Positions 41,335-50,292 of a stretch of DNA of 64,000 nucleotides are shown piece after piece. The stretch comes from an uncultured Dorea sp. (GTDB taxonomy: Bacteria; Bacillota; Clostridia; Lachnospirales; Lachnospiraceae). Position 1 is the first letter of the stretch. Each line of letters opens with the position of its first letter. The notes under the pieces were generated by a model. That model made no database searches and was not told the DNA's origin. It saw only the letters and a program-made list of their open reading frames with translations. The DNA is taken from positions 372,001 to 436,000 of the forward strand of contig CAJTVU010000002.1 in assembly GCA_910580235.1 (NCBI GenBank), given 5' to 3'. Both the position numbers and the translations under genes were made by a program.

Positions 41335-42543
41335 ATGGGGAAAAAAATCCGGTTTTTGTTTTTTGCCCTTTGTATTGGCGGGGCAATAGGCGCTTTTATA
41401 TGGGCCTTTTTGAGAGTGATGGACATTGGACAGAAGTTTTTGTTTACAGGGCTGCCAAAACTTGTACAGACGCCTGGCCTGGTGCTGGTAGTCTGCATTT
41501 TGGGCGGAGTGGTGATCGGCATCTATGAGAAGCTGTTCCACGCCTCACCGGAAAATATGGAAGAGGTCATGGCCGCCATTAAGAAGGATGGAAAGTACCC
41601 CTGCGACCGGCTGGCGATCCGCACCGTCGCGGCTCTGCTGCCGCTGGTCTTTGGCGCAAGCCTTGGTCCGGAAGCCGGGCTGACGGGGATTATTGCCGGG
41701 CTATGCTTTTGGGCGGGCAACAAATTCCGCTATGCAGGGAAGCATATAGAGGAACTTTCACAGATGGGGCTGGCTGCAGCGCTGGGCGTTATTTTTGGCT
41801 CTCCCTTATTTGGCTACAGCTTTTCTGTGGAGGAAGAGCGCACGGCCGAATATGACAGGCCGGTTAAGATGGTTACATATATTATGGCGATCCTGGGTGG
41901 GTTTGGCGTCTTTGTGCTGCTGGGAAGGCTGTTTGGGGGAGGCGCAGGACTGCCAAGGCTGACGGCGCCTGATATCGGGAACAGGGAGCGTTTTTCTGTA
42001 ATCGTGCTGATCCCGGCCGGGATTGTGGCCGGAATCGTCTATACGGTCTTCCATGCAGGGAGCAACCGCTTTTTTGGCATACTTCAGAGGAAGTATGGCG
42101 TGGTAGCCTGTGCAGCCCTTGGGGGCGCCTGTCTGGGAGCTTTTGGAATGTCTGTGCCGTTTAGCATGTTTTCAGGGGAGGCGCAGATGGAAGTTCTGGC
42201 AAAAGATTATCTGGCGTATGCTCCCGCCATGTTAATCGTCATTGGGGCCGCAAAGCTTTTTCTTACAAATGTCTGCATACAGAGCGGCTGGAAAGGAGGG
42301 CACCTTTTCCCGGTTATTTTTTCCGGCGTCAGCATCGGATATGGTATGGGCATGCTCTGCGCCATCGATCCGGTATTTGGGGCAGCGGTGGTAACGGCGG
42401 CGCTGCTTGGCTATATGATGAAAAAGCCTGTGGCGGTGGTACTGCTTCTGATGCTGTGCTTTCCGCTGGATGCGATTGTGTGGATGCTGGTGGCTGCGGC
42501 TCTGGGGTCGGCAGTCCCTGCTTTTTTTCATAAAGAAGAGTAG
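41335..42543 (+). CDS. ClC-family chloride channel/transporter
   Basis: 402 residues, about 10-12 hydrophobic segments. The ClC selectivity-filter region is recognisable as VFGASLGPEAGLTGI and KGGHLFPVIFSGVSIG near residue 320. No C-terminal CBS pair. Slightly shorter than typical ClC (about 430-450). ATG at 41335 follows GAGGGA. Co-transcribed with the antiporter. The next gene is convergent; 42544-42667 has no gene. Confidence 0.88.
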   Translation: MGKKIRFLFFALCIGGAIGAFIWAFLRVMDIGQKFLFTGLPKLVQTPGLVLVVCILGGVVIGIYEKLFHASPENMEEVMAAIKKDGKYPCDRLAIRTVAALLPLVFGASLGPEAGLTGIIAGLCFWAGNKFRYAGKHIEELSQMGLAAALGVIFGSPLFGYSFSVEEERTAEYDRPVKMVTYIMAILGGFGVFVLLGRLFGGGAGLPRLTAPDIGNRERFSVIVLIPAGIVAGIVYTVFHAGSNRFFGILQRKYGVVACAALGGACLGAFGMSVPFSMFSGEAQMEVLAKDYLAYAPAMLIVIGAAKLFLTNVCIQSGWKGGHLFPVIFSGVSIGYGMGMLCAIDPVFGAAVVTAALLGYMMKKPVAVVLLLMLCFPLDAIVWMLVAAALGSAVPAFFHKEE

Positions 42544-42667
42544 CCCCCTCTGATTGAGCCTTATCCTTCGCTTCAATGTAATCAGCTTTTATCATGCCAT
42601 ATAAATAATAATCACAATAGATGAAAACCATCCGTTGCCCTTTTCATGATCTCGTCCTCTGAAATTT

Positions 42668-43885
42668 TCACTCCGGAATATGCAAAGCGGATGTGTAAGG
42701 AAATACGGCGTCTTCATCCTCGAACAGATCCGGATTTACCATCGGTACAATAATCTGGCAGACTTCTTCGTTTTCATCATATCCGATATAGCTTTGATAG
42801 AAGCCGTCTCCGAAGCCGGAAGCAATCATAACCATATTGCGATGATGAATAGGGTTGATCCACACTATAAAATCCCCGCCTTCTCTCTGATATGCAGGGA
42901 ACATCTCATAACTTTGTGCAAAGAAAGCAGCAAAGTAATCGTCATAGTGGTTTTTGCCCGGATTTTCCCGATACCATTGATCCAGGAATTCACGATATTC
43001 ATCCGCCACTTTTACATCGCATATCGTCATCATCCCAGCGTCCACCGGAAAGCCCGACAGCACTTCATCTCCCCTTGCTGCAGCTGCGCTTTCTTTTGTG
43101 GGAGCCGCGAGGATATATGTCACGGGCTTCGTGTCTTTTATTCTCAGGCGCGCCGTACACATACGGATCCCGATGTCTTCATTACGGTAAACGGAGACGT
43201 CAACAGGGTAAGCGCCTATGGGGATCCTTATTTCCAATTCAGGCGAATATTTATTAGACGGAAGATATGCTAACGGATCGGCTACGATAACCCTCCCGGT
43301 CGGAAAGTGAGCCTTTCCTACCGGCATACAATGATGCTTTTCATCATTTATAAATTGCTTTTCGATCGTTTCTACGGAGACTTCCGTCTGGCTAATATAT
43401 TTCAGATTTTGTTCGAACCGTTTCTGAAATCGCTTTTTCCTTTCTTCCATCGCCTGATCGGGACGATCTGACTCTGATAAAAGACGGTAGCCTGGATTTT
43501 GATAGAGCAATTCTAAATCACCGTCTACAAAGCCAATTCCGACTCCTGCCTTTTCTTTCAATATGTCTTTATATTTTCCTTTATCGAGATAGGCGACGGC
43601 ACATTTCCTGAAAATTTCCAAAACCTCCTGAAATGTCCCTTCATACTGGATTACATATGGATGTTCGCGGATAGCGAACACCTCCTCGCACGCCCAATCT
43701 GTGTCCTCCTCTGAAAACTTGCTTGTCCCCGCCAGCTCCACCGACCAATGATGATCGGCATCTTCGTATAAGTTAAAGCAGAAGGCAGACGCAGCGTCCA
43801 CTTTCTGGCCCGGGAGCTGTCCGTCAAGCCACTCCTCAAAACCGTCATAAAATCTGTTCTTCTTAAATTTATCAAATATCTTCAT
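42668..43885 (-). CDS. DUF4241-domain protein
   Basis: 405 residues, soluble. The C-terminal half (from about residue 200) fits DUF4241: ADPLAYLPSNKYSPELEIRI, PVDVSVYR, ARLRIKDTKPVTY, then VDAGMMTICD and the acidic HYDDYFAAFFAQSYE. The N-terminal 190 residues open MKIFDKFKKNRFYDGFEEWL and contain no known domain. DUF4241 proteins are sometimes found next to toxin or immunity genes; no such partner is clear here. Function unknown. Starts 7 bases after a small upstream ORF, possibly coupled. Confidence 0.8.
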   Translation of the reverse strand: MKIFDKFKKNRFYDGFEEWLDGQLPGQKVDAASAFCFNLYEDADHHWSVELAGTSKFSEEDTDWACEEVFAIREHPYVIQYEGTFQEVLEIFRKCAVAYLDKGKYKDILKEKAGVGIGFVDGDLELLYQNPGYRLLSESDRPDQAMEERKKRFQKRFEQNLKYISQTEVSVETIEKQFINDEKHHCMPVGKAHFPTGRVIVADPLAYLPSNKYSPELEIRIPIGAYPVDVSVYRNEDIGIRMCTARLRIKDTKPVTYILAAPTKESAAAARGDEVLSGFPVDAGMMTICDVKVADEYREFLDQWYRENPGKNHYDDYFAAFFAQSYEMFPAYQREGGDFIVWINPIHHRNMVMIASGFGDGFYQSYIGYDENEEVCQIIVPMVNPDLFEDEDAVFPYTSALHIPE

Positions 43886-43891
43886 AGCAAT

Positions 43892-44041
43892 CTAAACTCC
43901 GTTATCCATGTATTCTCTAAGCTTATTTCTAATCTTCTCCGCTTCCACTCTCTTGCAACATTCGATCATCATCTTTTTATTCTGGATAAAATAAACATCC
44001 ACAACCATATTATATCGCGCATTTTCTGGGCGTACAATCAT
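43892..44041 (-). CDS. Possible small protein preceding the DUF4241 gene
   Basis: 49 residues from the ATG at 44039-44041: MIVRPENARYNMVVDVYFIQ, then a basic helix EAEKIRNKLREYMDNGV. It fits between the MATE stop and the DUF4241 start, with a weak GGAAG site. A longer frame to 44098 would overlap the MATE gene. Codon pattern looks coding, but size and weak site limit confidence. Confidence 0.4.
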   Translation of the reverse strand: MIVRPENARYNMVVDVYFIQNKKMMIECCKRVEAEKIRNKLREYMDNGV

Positions 44042-44063
44042 AATCTTCCAAGACAGGGAAATT

Positions 44064-45389
44064 TTACCTTTCCCTGCATTTTTGAATATACTGTACACGA
44101 TTATCCATCACAAGCCCAATCACTGCAACGAGAAGCTCTGTCACAGGATAGACAAGCCATATGCCCGTCATCCCCCACAATGCCGACATAAGGAACGCCA
44201 TCGGGATGATCAGGATAAAGCCTCTCAGGATCGATAAGACATGAGCCGGGATCACCTTTTCTATTGAGGTGAAGAATCCCGACAGAATAATATTGTACCC
44301 AACAAATACGCTGGACAGGAAATACAGTCTTAGCCCTGGCACGGCAATGCGCTGGAGCCCTGTATTATTCTCACTGTTGAAGACAGCGGCGATCGGATGT
44401 GCAAACATAAAAATAGACAGATAGGCTATGCAAGATACGGCCAGCATCATTATAAGCGAATAGCGTAATAAGGCTCTTGCCTGCTTTGTATCTCCAACGC
44501 CATAAAACGTGCTCATAAGCGGCTGCACGCCCTGCGCGATCCCCGTATACACCGCAATCACTACCAGTGAGATATTTGCAATCACGCCATAGGCGGCTAC
44601 GCCTGTATTTCCTTCCAACCTTAATATAATGAAGTTAAAGATGATCATAACGATCCCAGAGGAGATCTGCGCGGCCAGGGACGGAAAGCCCAAGGACAGC
44701 TCCTGCCCGATGATAGCCGTCCTTACCTTTGCTCTGGTAAGGTGAAATGTATTCCTCTTTTTTATCCAATGAGGAGACATAAGGGCAATGCTGATGACCG
44801 GAGACAGCCCGGTTGCGAATATTGCGCCGAAGATCCCCATCTGCATTGGAAAAATAAAAATATAGTCAAGAGCGATATTGCTAAAGCTGCCAACAAGCAT
44901 GGCGGCCATGGAGAGCTGCGGGCTTTCATCATTTCTTACAAAGCAGAGCAGGACATTATTCAAAATAAACGCTGGAGAAAAAAGCAGCATCCAGCGAAGG
45001 TACGTGTCCGTCATCTCCAATACATCTTTATCTGCCCCCAGTAGTATCGCCAATGGTTTGGAAAAGAGAAAGCCAAGCAGGAAAAATACTGCTGAAAATA
45101 AGATAGCAAGGTATATAGTATTCGTATAAATGTGATCTGCTTCTTCCCTTTTCTTCTGGCTTTTGCAGACAGAAAACTTTGTCGCTCCTCCCATGCCAAT
45201 CATCAGGCCTGTGCCGTGGATAAAACTGTAGACAGGGATCGCAAGGTTTAAAGCAGTGAGGCCGTCCGCGCCCAACCCCTTTGATACAAAAAATGTATCG
45301 GCTAATATATAGCAGGAGACTCCTAGTGTTCCTAATACACTTAACATTGTATAGCGGAAAAAATCACGCAGACAAGATCTACCTTCCAT
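44064..45389 (-). CDS. MATE-family multidrug/sodium antiporter
   Basis: 441 residues, 12 hydrophobic segments in two halves, with MATE features: LGTLGVSCYILADTFFVSKG in helix 1-2, GADGLTALNLAIPVYSFIHG, and the second-half FFTSIEKVIPAHV. Exports cationic drugs or metabolites using a sodium or proton gradient; the substrate cannot be told. ATG at 45387-45389 with AGGAGTGAT. A hairpin with a T run ends only about 18 bases upstream, suggesting either that it is the terminator of the sugar-acid operon or an attenuator of this gene. Confidence 0.92.
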   Translation of the reverse strand: MEGRSCLRDFFRYTMLSVLGTLGVSCYILADTFFVSKGLGADGLTALNLAIPVYSFIHGTGLMIGMGGATKFSVCKSQKKREEADHIYTNTIYLAILFSAVFFLLGFLFSKPLAILLGADKDVLEMTDTYLRWMLLFSPAFILNNVLLCFVRNDESPQLSMAAMLVGSFSNIALDYIFIFPMQMGIFGAIFATGLSPVISIALMSPHWIKKRNTFHLTRAKVRTAIIGQELSLGFPSLAAQISSGIVMIIFNFIILRLEGNTGVAAYGVIANISLVVIAVYTGIAQGVQPLMSTFYGVGDTKQARALLRYSLIMMLAVSCIAYLSIFMFAHPIAAVFNSENNTGLQRIAVPGLRLYFLSSVFVGYNIILSGFFTSIEKVIPAHVLSILRGFILIIPMAFLMSALWGMTGIWLVYPVTELLVAVIGLVMDNRVQYIQKCRER

Positions 45390-45406
45390 TCTATCACTCC
45401 TAAAGC

Positions 45407-45460
45407 AAAAATAACGCCAGCGCTTTCTATCTTCAAAGGCCTACGATAGAAAGCCTGACG
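45407..45460 (-). terminator. Hairpin with T run before the MATE gene
   Basis: Arms CGCTTTCTATC / GATAGAAAGC (45421-45431, 45445-45454) extended by CGCCAG / CTGACG, then T run on the minus strand (45407-45411). It lies after the binding-protein gene and immediately before the MATE ribosome site. Confidence 0.7.
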
Positions 45461-45552
45461 CTTATCCCTTTATCCGGCGATAAAGGCGTGTCGCTCTATA
45501 TTTTCAATAAATCCTATCACATTTACACGGACAAGTCAAGCCATACATTCCA

Positions 45553-45582
45553 TTCGGCCAGCCGGTCTTCCGGCTGGCCGAA
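45553..45582. other. Perfect 13-bp GC-rich hairpin
   Basis: TTCGGCCAGCCGG / CCGGCTGGCCGAA (45553-45565, 45570-45582) with a TCTT loop and no T run on either side. It follows the binding-protein gene by about 55 bases; probably stabilises the 3' end of that mRNA. Confidence 0.75.
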
Positions 45583-45637
45583 GCTCTTCTGCTATCTGTT
45601 CCGCGTGGAGCATCACATCAATATAACAGTTTCTGTC

Positions 45638-46810
45638 TTATTTCACCATTTCTGGCCTGCAGGCTTCTTCATCCTGCGTTTCGAGCTCAGAGCGTACCCA
45701 TGAAAGGTCATAAGTGGAAGTCGCCACTTCTGAATCATCGATCCCTTCAAAATCGAACAGATCCTCCTGTGTAATCAGATCCATAGGATAGTACATATAC
45801 TGAGGCACATCCTCACCGTCAAGAATATCAATCCCAAGGAACAGCGCTGCTGCTGAGAACCATGGCGTCGCCACGCCGGAAATAGTCTCATATCCGTTCT
45901 CTTTATTAGCTTCCATCCACCAGTTCAGGAACTCTCCTCTGTTCCCTCCATAGATAAGCGGGATCTCAAGGCCTGCTGCCTGGAATGCCATAGCCGCGCC
46001 ATAGGCATCGCCACTCTCTCCACAAACAAGATCTATCTTTTCTTTCGTGCCTGCCAGGAAAGAGGAGATCTCTGTCTGAGCTGTCGTGCTGTCATATTCT
46101 CCATATACTTCTCCGACAATCTTCATATCAGGATATTTTGCGATCGCCTCTGTAATTCCCTGATAAGCAAGAGCATCATATGACTGTCCTGCGATCCCAC
46201 GGCAGATCAGCACATTTCCTTTTCCGCCAAGCTTTTCGCAGCACCACTCAGTAAGGGAGCCAAAGTTCGCTACACAGTCTACATTCAGCTGATAGCAATC
46301 AGGGGAGCTTACCGGGCCGTCGTTAAACACTACTACCGTAGCGCCGGCAGCCTTAGCTTCCTCAATCGCTCCATCAAGCCCTGAAGAAGAACATGGGTCA
46401 ACGATGATCAGATCGCATCCATCCATAATAAAAGTCTCAATCTGCTGCACCTGAGTAGCAACGTCATTGTTGGCGACTACGAGCGTAAAGTCGGAGACGA
46501 TCCCTACGTCTTTCATGGAATTGCACAGATCCTGGAAATACCGCTCCTGCTGCTGATGGAGAGTATTTCCATCAAAATTGTCTGTAAATCCGACTTTATA
46601 TCCCTGGTCTTTATCAAGAGCCTTAAGATCCTCGGCCACAATCCAATCTGCACGGGATGCAGCCGCTTCATAATCATCGGCTCCTCCACTCTCCTCGGCC
46701 TCCTGTCCTGAATCCTTTGCCTCATCCGTGCCACCGTCGGAGCCACATGCTGCTAAAGCCCCCATAGCCAATACTGCCACCATAATTACAGCCAAAATCC
46801 TCTTCTTCAT
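45638..46810 (-). CDS. Periplasmic-type sugar-binding lipoprotein of an ABC importer
   Basis: 390 residues from the ATG at 46808-46810 (AGAAAGGAG upstream). Lipoprotein signal MKKRILAVIMVAVLAMGAL then AAC, followed by an acidic linker and a Peripla_BP_4-type fold (YKVGFTDNFDGNTLHQQQER, LIIVDPCSSSGLDGAIEEA, CGESGDAYGAAMAFQAAG). Member of the ribose/galactose-binding class. It is the last gene of the transporter operon; genes around it (zinc dehydrogenases, PdxA2, C4-acid kinase) suggest a four-carbon polyol or sugar acid as ligand. That is inference. Confidence 0.9.
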   Translation of the reverse strand: MKKRILAVIMVAVLAMGALAACGSDGGTDEAKDSGQEAEESGGADDYEAAASRADWIVAEDLKALDKDQGYKVGFTDNFDGNTLHQQQERYFQDLCNSMKDVGIVSDFTLVVANNDVATQVQQIETFIMDGCDLIIVDPCSSSGLDGAIEEAKAAGATVVVFNDGPVSSPDCYQLNVDCVANFGSLTEWCCEKLGGKGNVLICRGIAGQSYDALAYQGITEAIAKYPDMKIVGEVYGEYDSTTAQTEISSFLAGTKEKIDLVCGESGDAYGAAMAFQAAGLEIPLIYGGNRGEFLNWWMEANKENGYETISGVATPWFSAAALFLGIDILDGEDVPQYMYYPMDLITQEDLFDFEGIDDSEVATSTYDLSWVRSELETQDEEACRPEMVK

Positions 46811-46861
46811 AAGTTTCTCCTTTCTACTTTTGCTAAAACACTCCACGCACCATATTCTAAA

Positions 46862-47803
46862 TCAAGCCCTGCTCGACCTGGAATCTGCAGCAACCAAGAT
46901 CAAAATGATCACAACGCCTTCTACAAGCTTCTGCCAGCCAGCCGCGACTCCCATAATGTTGATCATAGATGAAAGCAGCGTCAGAAGGATCGCACCGCCA
47001 AACGTCCCAAGCACACTGGATCTTCCTCCAGATACGAGAGTCCCTCCTACAAGAGCAGCCGCGATCGCCGGCATCTGATAAGAATCTCCTAAAGTCTGGA
47101 AAGATCCATTTACATAGGCTCCCAGCAAAACTCCAGTCACTCCTGCGATCAATGCACTGAAGATGAATACAAGCATCAACATTTTCTTCACCGGGATCCC
47201 TGCCAGCTCAGCAATATGATGTCCCTGCCCAACTGCATGCAGACGTTTCCCGAATTTAGTCTTGTACATGACAACAGCCATGATAACAAGCAAAATGACG
47301 CACAAGACTGTGATCAGCGAAAACCCGTCCCAGTTTGTCTGGGCAAATTTCATCAATGTTTTGCTTGGCTTTACATTAGCCGATTTGGAATAGACCAAAA
47401 CAATTGAATATATAATGTAACCGACCGCAAGCGTCCCAATCATTGCGTGTACTTTCAGATAAATATTGATCAGGCCATTCACTGCCCCGATCAGCACACA
47501 GACGCCAATGATGATGAAGATGCCTAGGACCGCCTTATCATCTCGAAGCCAGTTGGCTGAAATATAGGCGCAGAGCGTAACTACATATGGGGCGCACAGA
47601 TCGATAGCGCCATCGCCGCTTGTAATGACCAACATTTCACACAAGCCTAACAAGAAGGAAAAAGACGCCAAAGTCACATTCAGGAAAATAGTCCTGCCTG
47701 AAAATCCTCCGCTGATCAGGGCAATGGCCACAGATAAAACGACACATCCTGCAAAAGGCCATATCCATGTATGTTTCGCTGTAAGTTTTAAACCTTTACC
47801 CAT
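46862..47803 (-). CDS. ABC sugar permease (RbsC type)
   Basis: 313 residues, about 9 membrane helices, with the BPD_transp_2 signatures of ribose-type permeases (LCEMLVITSGDGAIDLCAPY, GQGHHIAELAGIPVKKML with the EAA-like loop, ALVGGTLVSGGRSSVLGTF). Its start coincides with the stop of the ATPase-permease fusion (1-base overlap). It would be one half of a heterodimeric permease, the other being fused to the ATPase. Confidence 0.9.
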   Translation of the reverse strand: MGKGLKLTAKHTWIWPFAGCVVLSVAIALISGGFSGRTIFLNVTLASFSFLLGLCEMLVITSGDGAIDLCAPYVVTLCAYISANWLRDDKAVLGIFIIIGVCVLIGAVNGLINIYLKVHAMIGTLAVGYIIYSIVLVYSKSANVKPSKTLMKFAQTNWDGFSLITVLCVILLVIMAVVMYKTKFGKRLHAVGQGHHIAELAGIPVKKMLMLVFIFSALIAGVTGVLLGAYVNGSFQTLGDSYQMPAIAAALVGGTLVSGGRSSVLGTFGGAILLTLLSSMINIMGVAAGWQKLVEGVVIILILVAADSRSSRA

Positions 47804-50271
47804 TATGCGCTCCTCCTTTTCATCATTGCACGATAGAACAATACAACGATTAGAATGATACCAATGATCGCCGTTCTATAATCACTGTGGATCTGAAGCA
47901 TCGTAAGGATTGATGATATTAATGAAATAGACACCGCCCCAGCTACAACGCCAACAGGCTCCACGATACCGCCTGAAAAAGCACATCCTCCTAAAAGCAC
48001 CACTGCGATGCTCTGCATCTGGTAAGATGCCGCGCTCGTCGCATCAGATCCCCGTCCCTGGTATACAAAGGCAAGCCCTGCAAGAAGGATGAAGATGCCA
48101 CTAAGCACATAAGCCATTACACGAGCCAGGAAGTAGGACCATCCGCGTTTTGTTACCGACCCTGGGTTATCACCGATGCCACGGATCACCATTCCGTATT
48201 TAAACCGGAATACAAGCCAGTAAGCGAGAGCCGCAGCCAATACACAAATGTATACCTGGACCGGAAAAACAGGCGTCTTCAGATAAAATATCTTTAACAG
48301 CCACTCCGGGCAGCTTCCTCCCGGCGTCTCCTGTATCAGGAGCGCGGCCCCAAGCCATACGCTGGACATCCCCAGGCTGACTACGATGGAAGGCATGTTC
48401 CTTTTATGGATAAGTACCGCGGTCAGGCTATACACTGCTAAAAATCCCAGCATCGCCAAGAGGCCAAGGCCAAAGCTCTGCACCATAAAAGTCGCCGCGA
48501 TCACACTGACCAGCCCCATCGCATTTCCTACGCCTAAGTTGATGTCGCTGACTACTAACATAAACATCTGCCCCAGGGAGACGAACACCAATGGAAGGGA
48601 GGAGCCGATCATCATTACCAAACCTGCTCTTGTATTTACATTCTTGTTCAAAATACTTAAAATAATCCAAATCAGTAAAAATACAATTATAGAAATACCC
48701 GACCCCGATTTCAGCAAAGAAGCCGCTGTCCCCAGAACGCCGCTGTCCCCCTTCTGTTTTTTCACTGCCGGCACATCCGCTGTCTTAAATGATGAGGCAA
48801 CCAGAGCATCCACGCTGATCTGCTCCTTTTTAAGCTCGTCGACGATCGTCCCGTCCCTCATCACGTACACCCGATCGCATTCCAGCATTTCATTATCCTC
48901 TGTGCTGTACCAGATTACACTTTTCCCTTCAGCGGCTATTTCACGGATAATCCCGTAAATATCCTTTTTAGTCCCGGCATCCACGCCTCTGGTAGGGTCG
49001 TCAAAGATCACCAGATCGGCTTCAGAAGCGATCCCTCTGCCAATGATAGCCTTTTGCTGGTTCCCTCCGGAAAGGTTTAAAATATTATCTTCTTTTCCCT
49101 GAGCGCGGAATTTCAGCTTGTCATACCACGCCTGGGCAAGAGCTTCTTCTTTTTCCTTTCGGATTAATTTGAAATCCGCAATCAGATCCAGGCTGGAGAT
49201 TACAATATTATCCGCAATGCTCCATAATTTGAAAATACCTTCTTTCTGCCGATTGCCGCTGACAAAGGAAGCGCTTCCATAAGTCCTTATCTTCTTTCCC
49301 TGTCTCTTTTTCTGGAACTCACGGAAGATCTCATTCAAAAGCTCTCTCTGCCCGGAGCCGCCCAGGCCAGAGATACCGATAATCTCACCTCTGCGGATAT
49401 CCATAGTAATGTTATGAAGCTGATCGTTACTAAATCCTTCGATCTCAAGAAGCTTCTCCCCACATTCTTTGTGAGATGTCTCTTCAATATACTCTGACGG
49501 CAGCTTTCCGCCCATAATCTCAATCAGCTCGTCCACCTGGACATCTTTTGTCTTCAGCTCCTTGATGACCTTCGCATTTCTCATCACAACAATTCTTGTG
49601 GTAATGTTCACAACCTCTTCCAGCTTATGGGAAATATAAATAATTGAGATCCCCTTTTCTTTCCATCGCTCAATAGCATTATGGAACTGCTCGATCCGCT
49701 CTGTCCCAAGAGAAGAAGTAGGCTCGTCAAAAATCAGGATCTTCAGCTGATTCGTCGCCATCGCACAACAGATCTCCACCATCTGCTTTTGCTCTATAGA
49801 TAGCCGTTCCACTTTTTGGCGGACATTCAGCCCATGGTCTGGGAACACGTCGTCAAGCATACGCTGCGCCAGATCCATCATTTCCTTTCGCCACCCGAAT
49901 TTCCCGAAGGGCTTGTGATCCATAACCATCAGTGCGAAATTTTCGTAAATCGCCAGGTTATTGCACACAGACAGTTCCTGATAACAGCATGCAATCCCGT
50001 TTTCTCGAGCAATGGTCCCATTGTATGACTTTTTATCATATTGGACGCCATTTAGCTCTATGCTTCCTTCTGTCGCACCGTGTATTGCTGTAAGAATGCT
50101 CATAAGTGTAGACTTCCCAGCTCCGTTTGGCCCGATCAGGCCGATAATCTCGCCAGCCTTCACTTCCAGATCCACATGGTCAAGGGCCACCGATGCGCCA
50201 AACTGCTTTACAATATGGTTCAGGCGAAATCTATATTCTTTTGCAGATTCCTCAACAACATTCTTATTCAT
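47803..50271 (-). CDS. Fused ABC importer: tandem ATPase (RbsA type) plus permease
   Basis: About 822 residues. The first 500 form a double nucleotide-binding protein as in RbsA: first domain with GLIGPNGAGKSTLMSIL, LSIEQKQMVEI signature, LIFDEPTSSLG; second with degenerate loop GISGLGGSGQRELLNEI and LSGGNQQKAIIGR, IFDDPTRGVD. After a short linker (about 510-530) an RbsC-type permease of nine or so helices follows (SDINLGVGNAMGL, LLGGCAFSGGIVEPVGVVAG). These are normally separate genes; no internal stop or frameshift is seen, so it is a true fusion. ATG at 50269-50271 is preferred over an upstream TTG at 50289. Confidence 0.9.
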   Translation of the reverse strand: MNKNVVEESAKEYRFRLNHIVKQFGASVALDHVDLEVKAGEIIGLIGPNGAGKSTLMSILTAIHGATEGSIELNGVQYDKKSYNGTIARENGIACCYQELSVCNNLAIYENFALMVMDHKPFGKFGWRKEMMDLAQRMLDDVFPDHGLNVRQKVERLSIEQKQMVEICCAMATNQLKILIFDEPTSSLGTERIEQFHNAIERWKEKGISIIYISHKLEEVVNITTRIVVMRNAKVIKELKTKDVQVDELIEIMGGKLPSEYIEETSHKECGEKLLEIEGFSNDQLHNITMDIRRGEIIGISGLGGSGQRELLNEIFREFQKKRQGKKIRTYGSASFVSGNRQKEGIFKLWSIADNIVISSLDLIADFKLIRKEKEEALAQAWYDKLKFRAQGKEDNILNLSGGNQQKAIIGRGIASEADLVIFDDPTRGVDAGTKKDIYGIIREIAAEGKSVIWYSTEDNEMLECDRVYVMRDGTIVDELKKEQISVDALVASSFKTADVPAVKKQKGDSGVLGTAASLLKSGSGISIIVFLLIWIILSILNKNVNTRAGLVMMIGSSLPLVFVSLGQMFMLVVSDINLGVGNAMGLVSVIAATFMVQSFGLGLLAMLGFLAVYSLTAVLIHKRNMPSIVVSLGMSSVWLGAALLIQETPGGSCPEWLLKIFYLKTPVFPVQVYICVLAAALAYWLVFRFKYGMVIRGIGDNPGSVTKRGWSYFLARVMAYVLSGIFILLAGLAFVYQGRGSDATSAASYQMQSIAVVLLGGCAFSGGIVEPVGVVAGAVSISLISSILTMLQIHSDYRTAIIGIILIVVLFYRAMMKRRSA

Positions 50272-50292
50272 CGCATATACCCCATTCAACTT

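Noticed and set aside
45488..45703. Plus-strand ORF over the binding-protein 3' end
   Set aside because: It covers the perfect hairpin and overlaps the end of a clear gene; no ribosome site.
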